Part shown: positions 21,207-32,020 of the stretch, piece after piece
Position numbering within the stretch: position 1 is the first letter of the stretch
Layout of the letters: each line of letters begins with the position of its first letter
From: Planoprotostelium fungivorum
Taxonomy: Eukaryota; Evosea; Variosea; Cavosteliida; Cavosteliaceae
Direction of reading: 5' to 3'
Length of the DNA stretch: 64,000 nucleotides
NCBI GenBank assembly: GCA_003024175.1
Contig: MDYQ01000127.1
Span: 1-64,000, forward strand
Notes under the pieces: model-generated
Told to the model about the DNA's origin: nothing
What the model saw: the letters and a program-made list of their open reading frames with translations, nothing else
Database searches by the model: none
Made by a program: the position numbers and the translations under genes

Positions 21207-22018
21207 ATGACACAGCAAACAGCTGCCGGCAGCATGGATGGACAACTTCGTCACGAGATCAAAGTATTGGAGAACGACATCGAATCGAAATTGTCTTCTT
21301 CAGCCAATCTGATCGACCATGCCGAACAATGGAATAGCCCCGATGGACTTGGATTCGATGAATTGAATACGCTCGTCGCAGAGGTGATGCGAGAGATAGA
21401 AGACATGCATCGTGACGTCTATGATGCAGTTGGAGACGGCCAATCAGAGGTTATACTTGGGCGGTTCGAACTATGGGGTCATCAATCATCACAAGGGAAG
21501 ATTGGAAGAATATCAGAGGGAGCTGAAGAGATTGAAGACGAGCTCGAGGGAGGCATATGAGAGAGCACAACTTTTAAAAGGAAGTAAAGGATACCAACCC
21601 AACACGAGCTCTGCATCTTCGGAGATACTGATGAGAGAGAGGAGTCACATCAACACGTCGACTAGCATGGCAAATGATACTCTAGGGTGGGTCTTCATAT
21701 CACGTGATGCAAATACAAATCAAGCAGATCAGTGTGGCTCAAGCCACTCGAGAGCAGTTAGCCGCACAAACGAACATCATCATGGGATCGAATACGAAGA
21801 TGAGAGGATTAGAAGGTGTGTGATCGTCCGTCACTTCCAACCATCATCGGCATCATCATCTTCTAAAGATCCGTTCTGACTCACGGGCAGGTCAATTCCC
21901 CGGAGTCTCTAATCTGATCGGTGCCATCAAATCACGAAGGCACAGGAACAATCTCGTCATCGCATCGACCATCGCCGTCTGCATCTGCTTCATCTTGTGG
22001 TGGTGGCTGGCTCACTAG
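21207..22018 (+). CDS. GOSR1: Golgi Qb-SNARE GOS28
   Basis: A SNARE of ER-Golgi and intra-Golgi vesicle fusion. The start is MTQQTAAGSMDGQLR; an earlier in-frame ATG at 21144 adds a hydrophobic leader that SNAREs of this type lack. The N-terminal helices (HEIKVLENDIESKL, then LETANQRLYLGGSN) are joined over an intron at 21384-21429. The middle helix is GRLEEYQRELKRLK. The SNARE core helix is split between exons (ISVAQATREQLAAQTNIIMG). The C terminus QFPGVSNLIGAIKSRRHRNN followed by LVIASTIAVCICFILWWWLA is the GOS28 end and tail anchor. The stop is TAG at 22016-22018. Confidence 0.82.
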
Positions 22019-22153
22019 ATTCTTCAGCGAGCCTTCTTCTATCGCATCACTCTGCCCGGGTCAATAAAAGGTCGTCGGTCGATCGCTTCATCTTCTACCA
22101 TCTTTGTCTATTGGGACGACACGTACTCATTCTTCTCATCTGATCCTCCGATC

Positions 22154-22578
22154 ATGTCGGTTTCTCTGAGGAGGGTTCACAATGACGTGATGACTGTCGG
22201 GAAACTGTCACGTGACTACGACCAAATGTGTGCCCACGAGCTGTTCGCCATCATGAGCTCATCCGATAGGCATTACAAGGTGAACGTGTCCCTTCCACAA
22301 GTAAAGTAATCGTTTCATCTGTACTGACAGAGAAATAGTGTGTCAAGTTGGTACTGCAAGATAAGAGGATGGACCCTCTCTGTCTCTACCAGAGATGTTG
22401 GACCGTGACAACTACCTATCTCGATTCATTCGCATGGCATCGTGTCTCTCTTTGCGAGGGACGAGAGGTGGTCTTCCACACGAGTTGGTTCAATCGACAC
22501 GCTCAACCGAAGTCTTGTCTCTCGTACCAAACGAGAGGATCTCTTTTGGGGCTCTTTAACATGTGGAATACAAGATAG
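22154..22578 (+). CDS. Small unrecognised protein, two exons
   Basis: ATG 22154 (MSVSLRRVHNDVMTVGKLSR) reads to HYK, and a GTGAAC intron of about 55 nt joins to CVKLVLQDKRMDPLCLYQR. The frame stays open to TAG at 22576-22578, giving about 120 residues. The C-terminal half is rich in Cys, Trp and aromatic residues (SFAWHRVSLCEGREVVFHTS). I see no known motif, signal peptide or membrane span. It follows GOS28 on the same strand by 135 bp. Confidence 0.4.
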
Positions 22579-22723
22579 CGTTTGTATGGTGCATTGATTT
22601 TGTACATGATGATGATAAAGTGAAGATGTTAATGTCGGGTGAGAAAGGAGGGGTGAGGATAGAACCACCGGTTATTCTTGTACGCGCGCATTACTTTACA
22701 TTGATTTACATTGCATTGTGACG

Positions 22724-23640
22724 TTAAAATTCATGGACGTTGAAGCCGTAGGGAATCGGTCCAGAAGTTGATGGCATGAAGCTACCGAACATGTCCGATA
22801 GTGAATCGATCGATTCACTGATATCTTCCTCTTCTGCTGGTTGTGTCAGTCATAGAAAAAGGAGACGAGTATCCCATCGCCTTCTGTGATGAGTGAGCAA
22901 GATGAAGACAGACATTCATCTCACCCTCGCGATCACTCGCCACGTTCTCAGCGTCAGCTCCGTAGCCAATGTCCTTCGACATCTTCCCGTGGCCACGTCA
23001 CTCGTGTGGTTCGTGATGACTGTCTCAACCTCATCGTTCTTCCTTTCTTCCTCTTCTGCAGAGTCGTCTGATGCAACTGAATCGATATCAGAAGATCTGA
23101 TGAGAAGGTGTCTCACCTTCATGTCCATCACTTGAAGAGATGTCGTCCACTTGATCGCCTTGTGCAGCCTCTGGTGCTCCTGACAATGAGGACATTTCTT
23201 GGTCTACAGTCGCTTCCATAGGGACGTGAGATGGTGTGCCTGCACGTGGAGGGCTGTATGACGGGCTGCTGGGGACGTATCCACCGTGTGACTCTTCTGA
23301 AACGTGTCAGACGGAAAGAGAAGACTTAACATTACCAATGAAGAAGTTGAATTGTAGCGCTTGTGCAGGGCCTCTTGTGAGCTCGTTGGGAATCATCAAT
23401 GTCCATCGACTCTAGAACTTCACCTGCCGTTCTCATGAGTCAAACATGATCACAGCAAGGTCGTGTCGCTCCTCCTGACAGATCGAAATGTACGCACCAT
23501 CAGCAGAACGACAAGGCTGGTAGAGATGAGGCACACTGCATCAGAATAAACACTCAACGCTCTTGCTTCCGTCTGACGGTGGAACCGAGTCGTCATCTTT
23601 AGTGGCTGAATCTGCACGGTTGTGAGTCAACAGCCCTGCA
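22724..23640 (-). CDS. Unrecognised acidic Ser/Pro-rich protein (start unresolved)
   Basis: Minus-strand exons can be read as ATKDDDSVPPSDGSK, then PHLYQPCRSADGAYISICQE with RHDLAVIMFDS, then SRWTLMIPNELTRGPAQALQ, then GGYVPSSPSYSPPRAGTPSH, an acidic Ser-rich block (SSDIDSVASDDSAEEEERK) and the end SMPSTSGPIPYGFNVHEF-like with a TAA at 22724-22726. The middle part alternates strands in the way of a folded beta domain and the rest is disordered. I cannot name the family. Introns are very short; some would be only about 23 nt. No start codon in frame is convincing. Part of it (23438-23634) is copied in inverted form at 29989-30185. The plus strand of 23440-23500 can also be read as an ankyrin repeat, so coding on the minus strand is not certain. 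Confidence 0.35.
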
Positions 23641-23762
23641 CTGAGGATGTGAGATACTCACTACTCAAGCTCTATCCAATGACGTCTATCATCACACAAC
23701 ACAACACATGATATCCACCTATGAAAAGGAGAGAAGAAGAGAAGAATCATCATACACCAAGT

Positions 23763-25122
23763 TTATAAGAAGATCTCTTCCATACTCTGTAGGAGATTTG
23801 TCAAGGTCAAGAAGGGTGCCGAGTTGATCTGCAGCTTCAGCTCATCGAACGGCCGATCGATAGTTCCCGTCAACTCTAACACTTGCAGTCTAGAGTGGCT
23901 CTGTGGATAGTCGTGACTGAGAGACACTCTCAGCACGGTTCCGTTGTTCATCTCGATCTTGTGATGTCCAGATGCATCATTCGAGATGATGTACCTGTCT
24001 CGATTGAGTCAACTCGTCGAGAGGATGACTCACTTGGCTCGCAGTGTCTCAATTTCTGAGGATCTCTGTTGATAGAAGACGATGCGCGATTTCATCTGTC
24101 GAACGTGAGTCGATGGAGATGAGATGATGGAGGACACCTCTTTGATTAAGAAGACGACGCTATCGATGGTGATGGCGTACTCGACGATGTCTTGACAGGG
24201 AACGTCGTTGGGTGTCAGCTGTCGACGAGTGAGAAGAGAAGAAGGAGAGTGATTCACCTCGAATCCAGTGATCTCATCTGAGACTTCATCGAAAGAGACG
24301 ACCCCCTTGTGAGTGTTTCCAAATTGTACGACGAGTGGCTCGTTCGATGCGCAGGAGATGATGTGCATGCCGGAGATGTCGGCCAGGGCGGAGGACAGCT
24401 CGGCTTGTCTGATGCGAATGAGAAGACGATCGGGGACGGATGGATCACCGTTTGTCTTTCGATGGGTCGTTGATGGCTGACGTCTGATCGTCGGGTGCGA
24501 TGGATTTGATCTAGCATGAGTTAGATCGGGATCCACTCATCAGAACATCACCATCTTGACGGCTTCTTGTATATTGGTTAAGAGGTTCTTTTTGTTCTCT
24601 CTGAATGTGTCGTACGCTGTGGGTGCATCAGTAATCAAGTGATTCGAAGAGTATTACCATCGATCAGCTCAAAGACCTTTCCGTTCAACTGCTGAATCGT
24701 GGCTTCCTTCTTTCTCTCCATTTGGCTGTAATCCTTCTTCTCTGCTGATTTATCTACATCGTTTGGTTCAGAGACGGAAGTGATACGATTCATCTTCTCA
24801 CCCATTGCCTTCTCCCTCCAGCTGTCAGGACCCTCTTGAAGGAGTTGAATAAATCTCTCTTTCGTAAAGAGTTCGAGATAGTTGAACTTGAGACTGTTGA
24901 GATACTCTTTCATCTCCTGTACCTCAGACTCCATCACAGGGTTATACATGTCGATGTATTTGAGACAGTTGAAATCAGAGAAGACATAGTCTTTGTTGAT
25001 CTGTCTGTGTGGCGGTTAGACGTCGCATCTTCCTCATACAATCACTCTGTGTATCTCTTCAATGGGAATCCAATCTCTTCTGCATTCTGCATGAGTCTCT
25101 CGGAGATCATTGTGTCGCCCAT
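23763..25122 (-). CDS. Helical, possibly kinetochore-type protein
   Basis: ATG 25122 opens MGDTMISERLMQNAEEIGFP. Further exons give NKDYVFSDFNCLKYIDMYN, a helical region (QEMKEYLNSLKFNYLELF), a Lys/Glu-rich helix with KKEATIQQLNGKVFELID, NKKNLLTNIQEAV, then a mixed alpha/beta C-terminal part (SALADISGMHIISCASNEPL, EYAITIDSVVFLIKE, RVSLSHDYPQSHSRLQVL) ending NLLQSMEEIFL with TAA at 23763-23765. A helical N half followed by an RWD-like C-terminal fold is the layout of Spc105/KNL1 and related kinetochore proteins, but I cannot identify it by motif. Its promoter, shared with the AsnRS gene, holds an E2F-like site, which fits a cell-cycle role. Pieces of this gene recur in scrambled order at 29434-29709. 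Confidence 0.5.
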
Positions 25123-25161
25123 CCTTCTTCTAATCGGTTTGTGTGCCGTTTGAACCGCCAA

Positions 25162-25173
25162 GTTTTGGCGGGA
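25162..25173 (+). promoter_or_regulatory. E2F-like site in a divergent promoter
   Basis: TTTTGGCGGGAA is a near-perfect E2F/DP site. It lies 40 bp upstream of the minus-strand helical protein (start 25122) and 68 bp upstream of the AsnRS ATG (25241). A further GGCGG-type half (AACCGCCAA, 25152-25160) sits beside it in opposite orientation, making an imperfect inverted pair. Confidence 0.6.
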
Positions 25174-25240
25174 AGCGCGAAGAACATCTACAACGAAATC
25201 ATCTCGAGATCAGATCCGGCTCGGATTAACTGGAGACAAC

Positions 25241-26847
25241 ATGATGCATCGACTCCTTTGTAAGACAACCGAACGGATCGGTGTGAGTGATTATAAATTC
25301 TCGCTTCAGTCGTTCTGATCATGTATGATTCAGAGATCAGCGACAACGTTTGGAAACCAACCCGTCACCTTCACGCCTCGACGACATTTACATCAAACGA
25401 TATCTGAGGCTAAAAGTTCAGCTACAGATGACATCATCAAGGTGTGGTTGATGAAATGTGATCACACACATTCTGAAACATCGAAAGGTGAAAGGATGGG
25501 TGAAATCATTCAGACAACATAAGAACGTGGGATTCTTAGACGTCAACGACGGATCATGTACGACACCTCTTCAGGTCGTCATCTCCGAAGAACTCATCAA
25601 CACACCCGAGTGAGTCACCTTTTTTCCATCATCTCAAAATCTCATCCTCCATCACAGATTGACCTTCGGATCATGCGTCGAGATCAGCGGAAAGATGTCC
25701 AAGAGCTCGGGGAAAGAACAGAAGACAGAGGTACTCCCTCCCTCCCTCCTCCCAAACTGATCATCCGCAGCTGATGGCCAGCCACGTCACCGTCCTCGGT
25801 AGTGCTCGGCTGTCAGACAATCCACTCCAACCCAAGAGACACTCTATGGAATTCCTCAGGACCATTCCACACCTCCGTCCCCGCACGAATTTCTTCAGCA
25901 GCATGTTTCGCATCCGCAGCACCGTCTCCCTCTCTGTCCACAATTTCTTCGCTCAAGTGAATCTCTCTCGTGTGATCGTCTCACCCATTCGAACAGAGAG
26001 GCTTTCACTGCGTTCACACACCGCTCATCACCAGTAACGATAGCGAGGGTGGTGCTGAAGTCTTTCACGTGGGCTCTAGGCCCAGCGACAAGGCTGCTGC
26101 GGAGCATTTTTTCGGCCGTCAGGCTTATTTGACAGTGTCAGGGCAGTTAGAGGCGGAGGTCATGGCTGCGTCTCTCGGGAGGGTTTACACTTTTGGGCCG
26201 ACATTTAGAGCAGAGAAGAATAGTCACACGACGCGGCATTTGGCGGAGTTTTGGATGGTGGAGCCGGAGATGTCGTTTGCCGATCTGAATGATGTGAGAG
26301 ATCATGAATTTGTCTTCATCACGATGATCGTGAGATGATCACCATAGACATCTGATCGTGATCATCTCGATCATCGACACCTTAATCATCGACATCGGAT
26401 GGTGATCATCGACGCATGACGACGTAAAAGGTGATGGAACTGAGCGAAGAATTTGTAAAAACGTTGATCCTCGACGTGAAAGAGAAATGTGCAGAAGATT
26501 TGGCCTTCTTCGCTAAATGGCAAGATCAGGTGATCCGTCCGACATCATCATCCGAGATCACGCGATCGACTCGATCATCATCATCACAAGATCTCATCTG
26601 ATGACGATGATGCAGACTCTCATGTCAACCATCGACAACGTTCTGAACGGTCCCTTCCAACGCATCTCCTACACACAAGCCATGGACATCCTCACGCTAG
26701 CCCACCCGAAGGAGAAATTCGAAGCCAAGCCCGCGTACGGTAACGATTTGAGCCGCGAACACGAGAAATATCTCTGCGAGGGCCACTTCAACGTGAATCG
26801 ACTCATCAGACGTCCACCATCATCATCATCATCATCATCATCATCAG

Positions 26848-26884
<37 letters not shown>

Positions 26885-26894
26885 CATCATCCAG

Positions 26895-26943
<49 letters not shown>

Positions 26944-27508
26944 CATCATCATCATCATCATCCAGCATCATCATCATCATCAGCATCAGCATCAGCATCA
27001 TCATCAGCATCATCATCATCATCAGCATCATCATAATCGTCTCTCATCCTCGATCAGAAACCTGTCTTCGTCTTTGATTGGCCGAGAAAGATCAAACCCT
27101 TCTACATGAAAGTCAACGAGGACGGCGAGACGGTCGCCTGCGTCGATCTCCTCCTCCCTCGCGTGGGCGAGCTCATCGGAGGCTCAGCCAGAGAGGACGA
27201 CGTTCAGACACTGTTGGAATCCATGAGAAGGAATGGAGTGAGCCTTTAGAGGATAGATAAAAGTTAACACGAGCAGGTGAAAGAAGATGAGTTGGCGTGG
27301 TACGTGGATTTGAGGAAATACGGATCATCACCTCATGCAGGGTTCGGTCTAGGGTTCGAGAGGTGAGTTGAAAGGGAGAAGGTTAGAGGAGGGTGACGAG
27401 GGATTCAGGTTTCTCATGTTCATCACGGGGACGCAGAACATCAGGGACACGATCGCCATGCCGAGGTATCCGGGTTCAGAATCTCCTCATACAGAGACGA
27501 ATAAATGA
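25241..27508 (+). CDS. NARS2: Asparaginyl-tRNA synthetase, organellar type
   Basis: A class II synthetase that charges tRNA-Asn. ATG 25241 ([14 protein letters not shown]) opens an Arg/Ser/Thr-rich leader fit for mitochondrial import. The anticodon-binding OB fold follows: [20 protein letters not shown], then [20 protein letters not shown]. The catalytic part has [52 protein letters not shown], then motif 2 [20 protein letters not shown], and motif 3 [20 protein letters not shown]. The stop TGA is at 27506-27508. The intron between HFN and [10 protein letters not shown] (about 26801-27057) is filled by a long CAT microsatellite; another at about 26297-26430 carries ATGATC filler. The bacterial-like AsnS pattern with a leader supports an organellar enzyme. 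Confidence 0.88.
26816..27035. repeat. (CAT)n/(ATC)n microsatellite, about 220 bp
   Basis: The tract is almost wholly CAT triplets with CAGCAT variants, inside an intron of the AsnRS gene. Read through, it would encode long Ser, His or Ile runs, but the flanking exons join cleanly over it. Confidence 0.9.
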
Positions 27509-28007
27509 GAAGATGATGAGATCTGATGATGTCGTGTGTTGACGATGATGAGGCGAACACACCGGATGATTTCCCTGTCAGCCAAATGCGTGCGAAGGAT
27601 CATCAGTAGAAGGTCTGGCTCCGCAGAGACATCACGTCTTTCGAGCTCGACGGTGATCGCGTCGATGATGACGAGTGCCTTGTGGTTTTCGTAAACCTGA
27701 GTCCGTGATCAGTCCAAAATTCCCCCTGTACAGAGAAACATATATGGGTGGGTGGGAGACCTTTCGCTTCGAATTGAAAAACGACAAGATTTCTATCGTG
27801 TGCAATCGTATGATGTCGTCGTTTTCGATATGGAAGCTGTATGGTGCGATAGAGAACGAAATGATTTCTCGATAATAACCGTGAAGAAGCATCGTTCTAT
27901 AGTCGACATGTACTTTTCGAAGAAAATATGTTATGTTTTTCGGTGAATGAAAGATATCTAACGTCTATTTATCAAATATATTTTTCCGCTCAGATCTCCA
28001 GCATCCG
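27509..28007. other. Spacer with coding-like fragments
   Basis: After the AsnRS gene the plus strand at about 27605-27710 reads VWLRRDITSFELDGDR and VDDDECLVVFVNLSP, and at 27716-27870 reads FPLYRETYMGGWETFRFELK and KNDKISIVCNRM. These look like parts of one beta-rich protein, but no start and no clean join is visible. I treat the stretch as a possible gene remnant. The family is not recognised. Confidence 0.25.
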
Positions 28008-28466
28008 ATGGACAACAGAACACAGGATCTCATCCAACTCCTCCAGATATCTGAATTCAACCGCCGGCTCAGAGCGGAAGACCTATGTTATCTGATGCGT
28101 GTGCCGTACCATTCGGGAATTCATAGCACACGATCCCGTCTTCGATCGAACAGTGTGGAAGAGGAAGAGCCTTGCCAGAGATTTCACTTCCTGGCCCAGA
28201 CAATATCAGAAGACATAGGGAACGCTAGCTCGAGCGAGGAGGAAGAGAAAGTCCTCGAAACCTGAAAGAAGACAATGTATAGCCTGGACAGCTCCACGGA
28301 CTCCCTTGAAATCATGGAGGATATCAGCAAGGAAGAAATGAGCAAAAAGTTTTGGAAGCAGCTGTACGGCAGCTGGTTCGAAGAAATGATTCGGTTTTTC
28401 CGGTTGGTAGTCAAATGGTGCATTGAGAATGGATCACTTCTCTCCCGACTACTGGAATATGCATGA
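28008..28466 (+). CDS. Hypothetical small acidic/helical protein or protein pair
   Basis: Two adjoining plus-strand frames, 28008-28265 and 28275-28466, have protein-like composition: MDNRTQDLIQLLQISEFNRR with an acidic end SSSEEEEKVLET, and SKEEMSKKFWKQLYGSWFEE followed by an amphipathic RFFRLVVKWCIENGSLLS. They may be two exons of one gene, though I found no junction that keeps both frames. No homologue comes to mind. The region is AT-richer than its surroundings. Confidence 0.25.
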
Positions 28467-29433
28467 CAAAAAAATTAGTGATCCAAATGGGTGGACACCA
28501 ACCAGAAAAACCAAATCAAATGATTACGATTACGAATATTTATTCTCAAAGTTTTCCCGATTTATGCAGGAATGCCCCCCGATTTGGGGCGGAGAGAGTT
28601 GAGAACTAGGTATCCCATTGTCTGGAATTCCTCGCTGGATTCAGCTGTAGTAGGTGGTGGGATCTAACCCCGTGAGACCCCCTTGGAGCTGTCGATATAC
28701 GGCGGAACTGAAATTAAGCCTGTCAACTAAATCTAGATTGTCCCTGGCTTCGACGGTCAGTACGCAGTGAGGAGGGTCGAAAAAGATCCGGCGGAGAAGA
28801 TCACAGATTTACGGTATCCTAATGTACTGTTGCCATAGGAGGCTCGGTTGGTTAACGTGCGAGAGTTGAGCCCGTGAGTGTTCCCCATTTGGTCTTATTG
28901 TCTTACAGACATTCTTTAGAAAGAAGTTTTCTCTGCAGTGGATTGATCACCCCAATTGCTGTGGAACTGACCGTGCTGACATCGATGTTGAATACATGTA
29001 GATGGGGTATGACGTTCCTCGAAAGCAATAAGTCGAGCAGTATCGTGAGGGGAGCGTCATTCTCAGTCTCACCGACATGAGGGTGCAACACACGCTATAG
29101 GAGGTGGAGGAAGGAAGGGGTGGCGATGATGAACCGACACCGGCCGCGGAGCTGCGATATCCCATAGAAGGAGAGAGGCAACAGGCAGTGTATGGTCTTC
29201 CCGTGTGGACGGATGCGACGAGATGCATTCTCGATGAACACGAACGATCGACTCTGTAAATTGGTGGAACTTGTACAAAGTGATGCTACTGAGACTCGGT
29301 GGTCGTAAATATTAATGCTCGGTTTGTCGTACTGTCATCATGATATATATCATGATGATTGAGTCGATCGCGTGATCTCTGATGATGAAGCGAGAATTTC
29401 TATTTACACATTGATTCGTTCTGTTGTCTTGTG
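28467..29433. other. Gene-poor stretch, nothing identified
   Basis: Nearly 1 kb with no long frame. Several 60-90 codon frames exist on both strands near 28870-29280, but none has a recognisable motif or splice context. I checked by eye for 5S rRNA, tRNA and spliceosomal RNA patterns and saw none. The end (29330-29390) has the ATGATATATCATGATG-type filler. Confidence 0.4.
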
Positions 29434-30185
29434 AAGGGGTCGTCGCATCATGTTGTCTTCAGTTAATCGAGCCGGATCTGATCTCGAGATTATCTACAAC
29501 GCAGGATGGGCGAAACAATGATCTCCGATACTCATGCAATAGAAGAGATTGCATTCCCCTTGAAGAGATAGAGTGAGTGTTAGAGGAAAATGCGACATCT
29601 GAATGCGGCACCGCGGAAGAAACCACGATTCAGCAGTTGAATGGAAAGGTCTTTGAGCTGATCGATGACAAGATCGAGATGAACAACGGAACTATGCTGA
29701 GAGTGTCTCTGCACTGAGGATGTGAGATACTCACTACTCAAGCTCTATCCAATGACGTCTATCCTCACACAACACAACACATGATATCCACCTATGAAAA
29801 GGAGAGAAGAAGAGAAGAATCATCATACACCAAGTTTATAAGAAGATCTCTTCCATACTCTGTAGGAGATTTGTCAAGGTCAAGAAGGGTGCCGAGTTGA
29901 TCTGCAGCTTCAGCTCATCGAACGGCCGATCGATAGTTCCCGTCAACTCTAACACTTGCAGTCTAGAGTGGCTCTGTGGATAGTCGTGGGCTGTTGACTC
30001 ACAACCGTGCAGATTCAGCCACTAAAGATGACGACTCGGTTCCACCGTCAGACGGAAGCAAGAGCGTTGAGTGTTTATTCAGGTACAGTATGCCTCATCT
30101 CTATCAGCCTTGTCGTTCTGCTGATGGTGCGTACACACGTCGATCTGTCAGGAGGAGCGACACGACCTTGCTGTGATCATGTTTG
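29434..30185. repeat. Rearranged duplicate of the 23.4-25.3 kb region
   Basis: The block is a mosaic. 29434-29709 matches, in inverted orientation and with deletions, pieces of about 25250-25190, 25128-25000, 24705-24655 and 23970-23935. 29710-29988 is a direct copy of 23637-23915: both are 279 bp with one difference that I can see. 29989-30185 is an inverted copy of 23634-23438 with several changes, including two extra bases near the TACACACG. The arms differ clearly in divergence. No transposase or terminal repeat borders it. Confidence 0.88.
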
Positions 30186-31210
30186 ACTGCTTTCTGGATG
30201 GCCTCGTTATCTCTTGCTGATGGATCGACCTTTGGATGGGCCAATAGAAGTCTTACAACCTCATCATGTCCGTACTTCGAAGCCCCTCTGATGGCCTCGT
30301 TGTCCTGTGCCGATGGATCCACTCGAGGGTCAGCTAGCAGAGCACGTACGAGTTGAATGCAGCCATTGATGGCAGCATATCGGATCGTGTAGTTATCTAC
30401 TATTGATGGATCTGCCAGCGGATGGGCCATCAGGCGACGCTCGATCGCCTGAGCGTCATCACGTCCGTCTGACCTGTCTCTCTGCAGAGTATCTCCTCCC
30501 ATGCTGCTCTCTGCTGTAGCTCCAAGTACATCCTTGCCATCCTTTTGTCTGCTACCGGCAAAGCATCTCTGATGATCTCGCTGACCCATGCAGATGGACC
30601 CACGAGGGGATGGGACAGCAGAAGCTTAACGGTTTTGGTGCGGCTTTTTTCTACTGCGAATCTGATGGCATTATCGCCCACTTTCGATGGGTCCACACGA
30701 GGATCGATGAAGAGAAGTCTGACCATCTCACAATTACCCTCTTTTGATGCGTTGATGAGGGCCTCGTTGTTCCTTGCTGATGGATCCACACGAGCAGCTT
30801 GAGCAACGAATGACCGTTTCTCATTGACGATGATGTGATGATGACCTTGTTGTGTCTATCGGATGGATCCACACGAGGGTCGCCAAGAGTAGTTGTACTA
30901 CTTTATCTTCCAAGGAAGGACACAGCTCTTCTGATGGCCTTATGTTCTGATCTGATGGATCGACACGACTATCTGCTAAGAGAAGTCTGACCAACTCATG
31001 ATTGTGATTTTCCGATGCGTTGACGATGGTTTCGTTGTCCTCATCTGATGGGTTCAAGACGTTGTTGAGGGTCGACACGAGTCTGGATGTCATCAGCAGA
31101 TGAGATGGTGCGAGGATGCAATCTTTGTGTTTGTGATGTTTATTTCGATTCGAGATAATCTTGGTCGCGAATGAGCCATCTGACGAATTCACCGTTGACC
31201 GTACGAAGGG
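30186..31210 (-). pseudogene. Decayed ankyrin-repeat gene (VDPS type)
   Basis: Minus-strand frames hold at least six ankyrin-like units of the form DPRVDPS-x-x-DNEAIR-A-x-x-G-x-x-x-VRLLL (for example RVDPSAQDNEAIRGASKYGH, KVDPSARDNEAIQKAV and LNPSDEDNETIVNASENHNH). They lie in three different frames with no splice sites that join them (shifts near 30430-30500, 30780 and 30880-30930), so the gene looks broken. The most C-terminal unit runs straight into the inverted duplicate at 30185. This repeat type is abundant in some amoebae. Alternative: a live gene with assembly errors in the repeats. Confidence 0.6.
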
Positions 31211-31211
31211 T

Positions 31212-31757
31212 CTATGGTGCATTCAGTTGGAGGACGGATGAGGGAGAGATCGTCATCACCTTTGCGATGGTGCCCGTGATTCCGTCTTTCAGATGAACAT
31301 TGCCTCCCCACCTCTCTTCCAATCGTGTGACTTTATCATCTTTGTTGAGGGTGACTAAGATGGTGGAGTTGATGGTCTTTGAGAAACCGGTCACTCGAAA
31401 CACCCACCTTTGTAATTGTTAATGGAATGAAGAGGTGAGCTGTGAGACGAAATGAATCTCACTTGGTCGAAATGTCCATCAGAAGAACCGGACCTTCTGT
31501 GTTGGTCGTGATGACGGTAGGGATCGATTCGGAAAAGATCTTGGGCAGCGAGTAGAATGCAGATTTGATCGAGTCTAAATCCTTCGAATACTGAAGAGGA
31601 TCTTCAAACTCTGCATCCTCTGTGAAGTGTCTGAGGACATTCAGTGGGACTGTTCGGTGGACGATTCGAACCTGAATGTGGCAGGTGTGGCTTTAGACGA
31701 GTAGAGAGTCACTACGTCGTCGACGATCTCTTGTCTGATGGTGTTGGTAGCGCTCAT
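31212..31757 (-). CDS. NTF2-like fold protein
   Basis: ATG 31757 opens MSATNTIRQEIVDDVVTLYS; three exons follow with EDPLQYSKDLDSIKSAFYSL, FRVTGFSKTINSTILVTLNK, and the end LEERWGGNVHLKDG ... PSSVLQLNAP with TAG at 31212-31214. An N-terminal helix, a paired F-x-DP segment and a long antiparallel sheet ending in LEERWG is the cone-shaped NTF2/SnoaL fold seen in fungal and protist proteins of unknown role. Length is about 150 residues. An in-frame ATG further upstream (31892) would add a poorly ordered leader. No catalytic residue can be assigned. Confidence 0.55.
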
Positions 31758-32020
31758 GTTTCGTGTGTTTTGTTCGTTCGTGTCGGAGTGACTGGTAAAA
31801 TCAAGTGAAATCTCCTTATTTTGGGATCGGCCATCATCCCAATAAAAAACAATAAAATGATGATCACCAGAGGCACGCTGGCTATTCATCACACTGCATA
31901 GAGGGGAATAGAAATGTGGATCATAGTCTCAGAGAGTGACGAATGTTAAGAACTTCAATGATCATCGGATCAGCCGATGAAGACATTGTGAGACAAGAAC
32001 AGAACGACTTTTTACATATT

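Noticed and set aside
26517-27077. A 186-codon frame with long Ser, His and Ile runs
   Set aside because: It is the CAT microsatellite in an AsnRS intron read through; conserved synthetase exons join across it.
29434-30185. Processed (reverse-transcribed) copy of the 23.8-25.1 kb gene
   Set aside because: The joins do not match exon borders, one part is a direct copy that includes intergenic DNA, and there is no poly-A tract.
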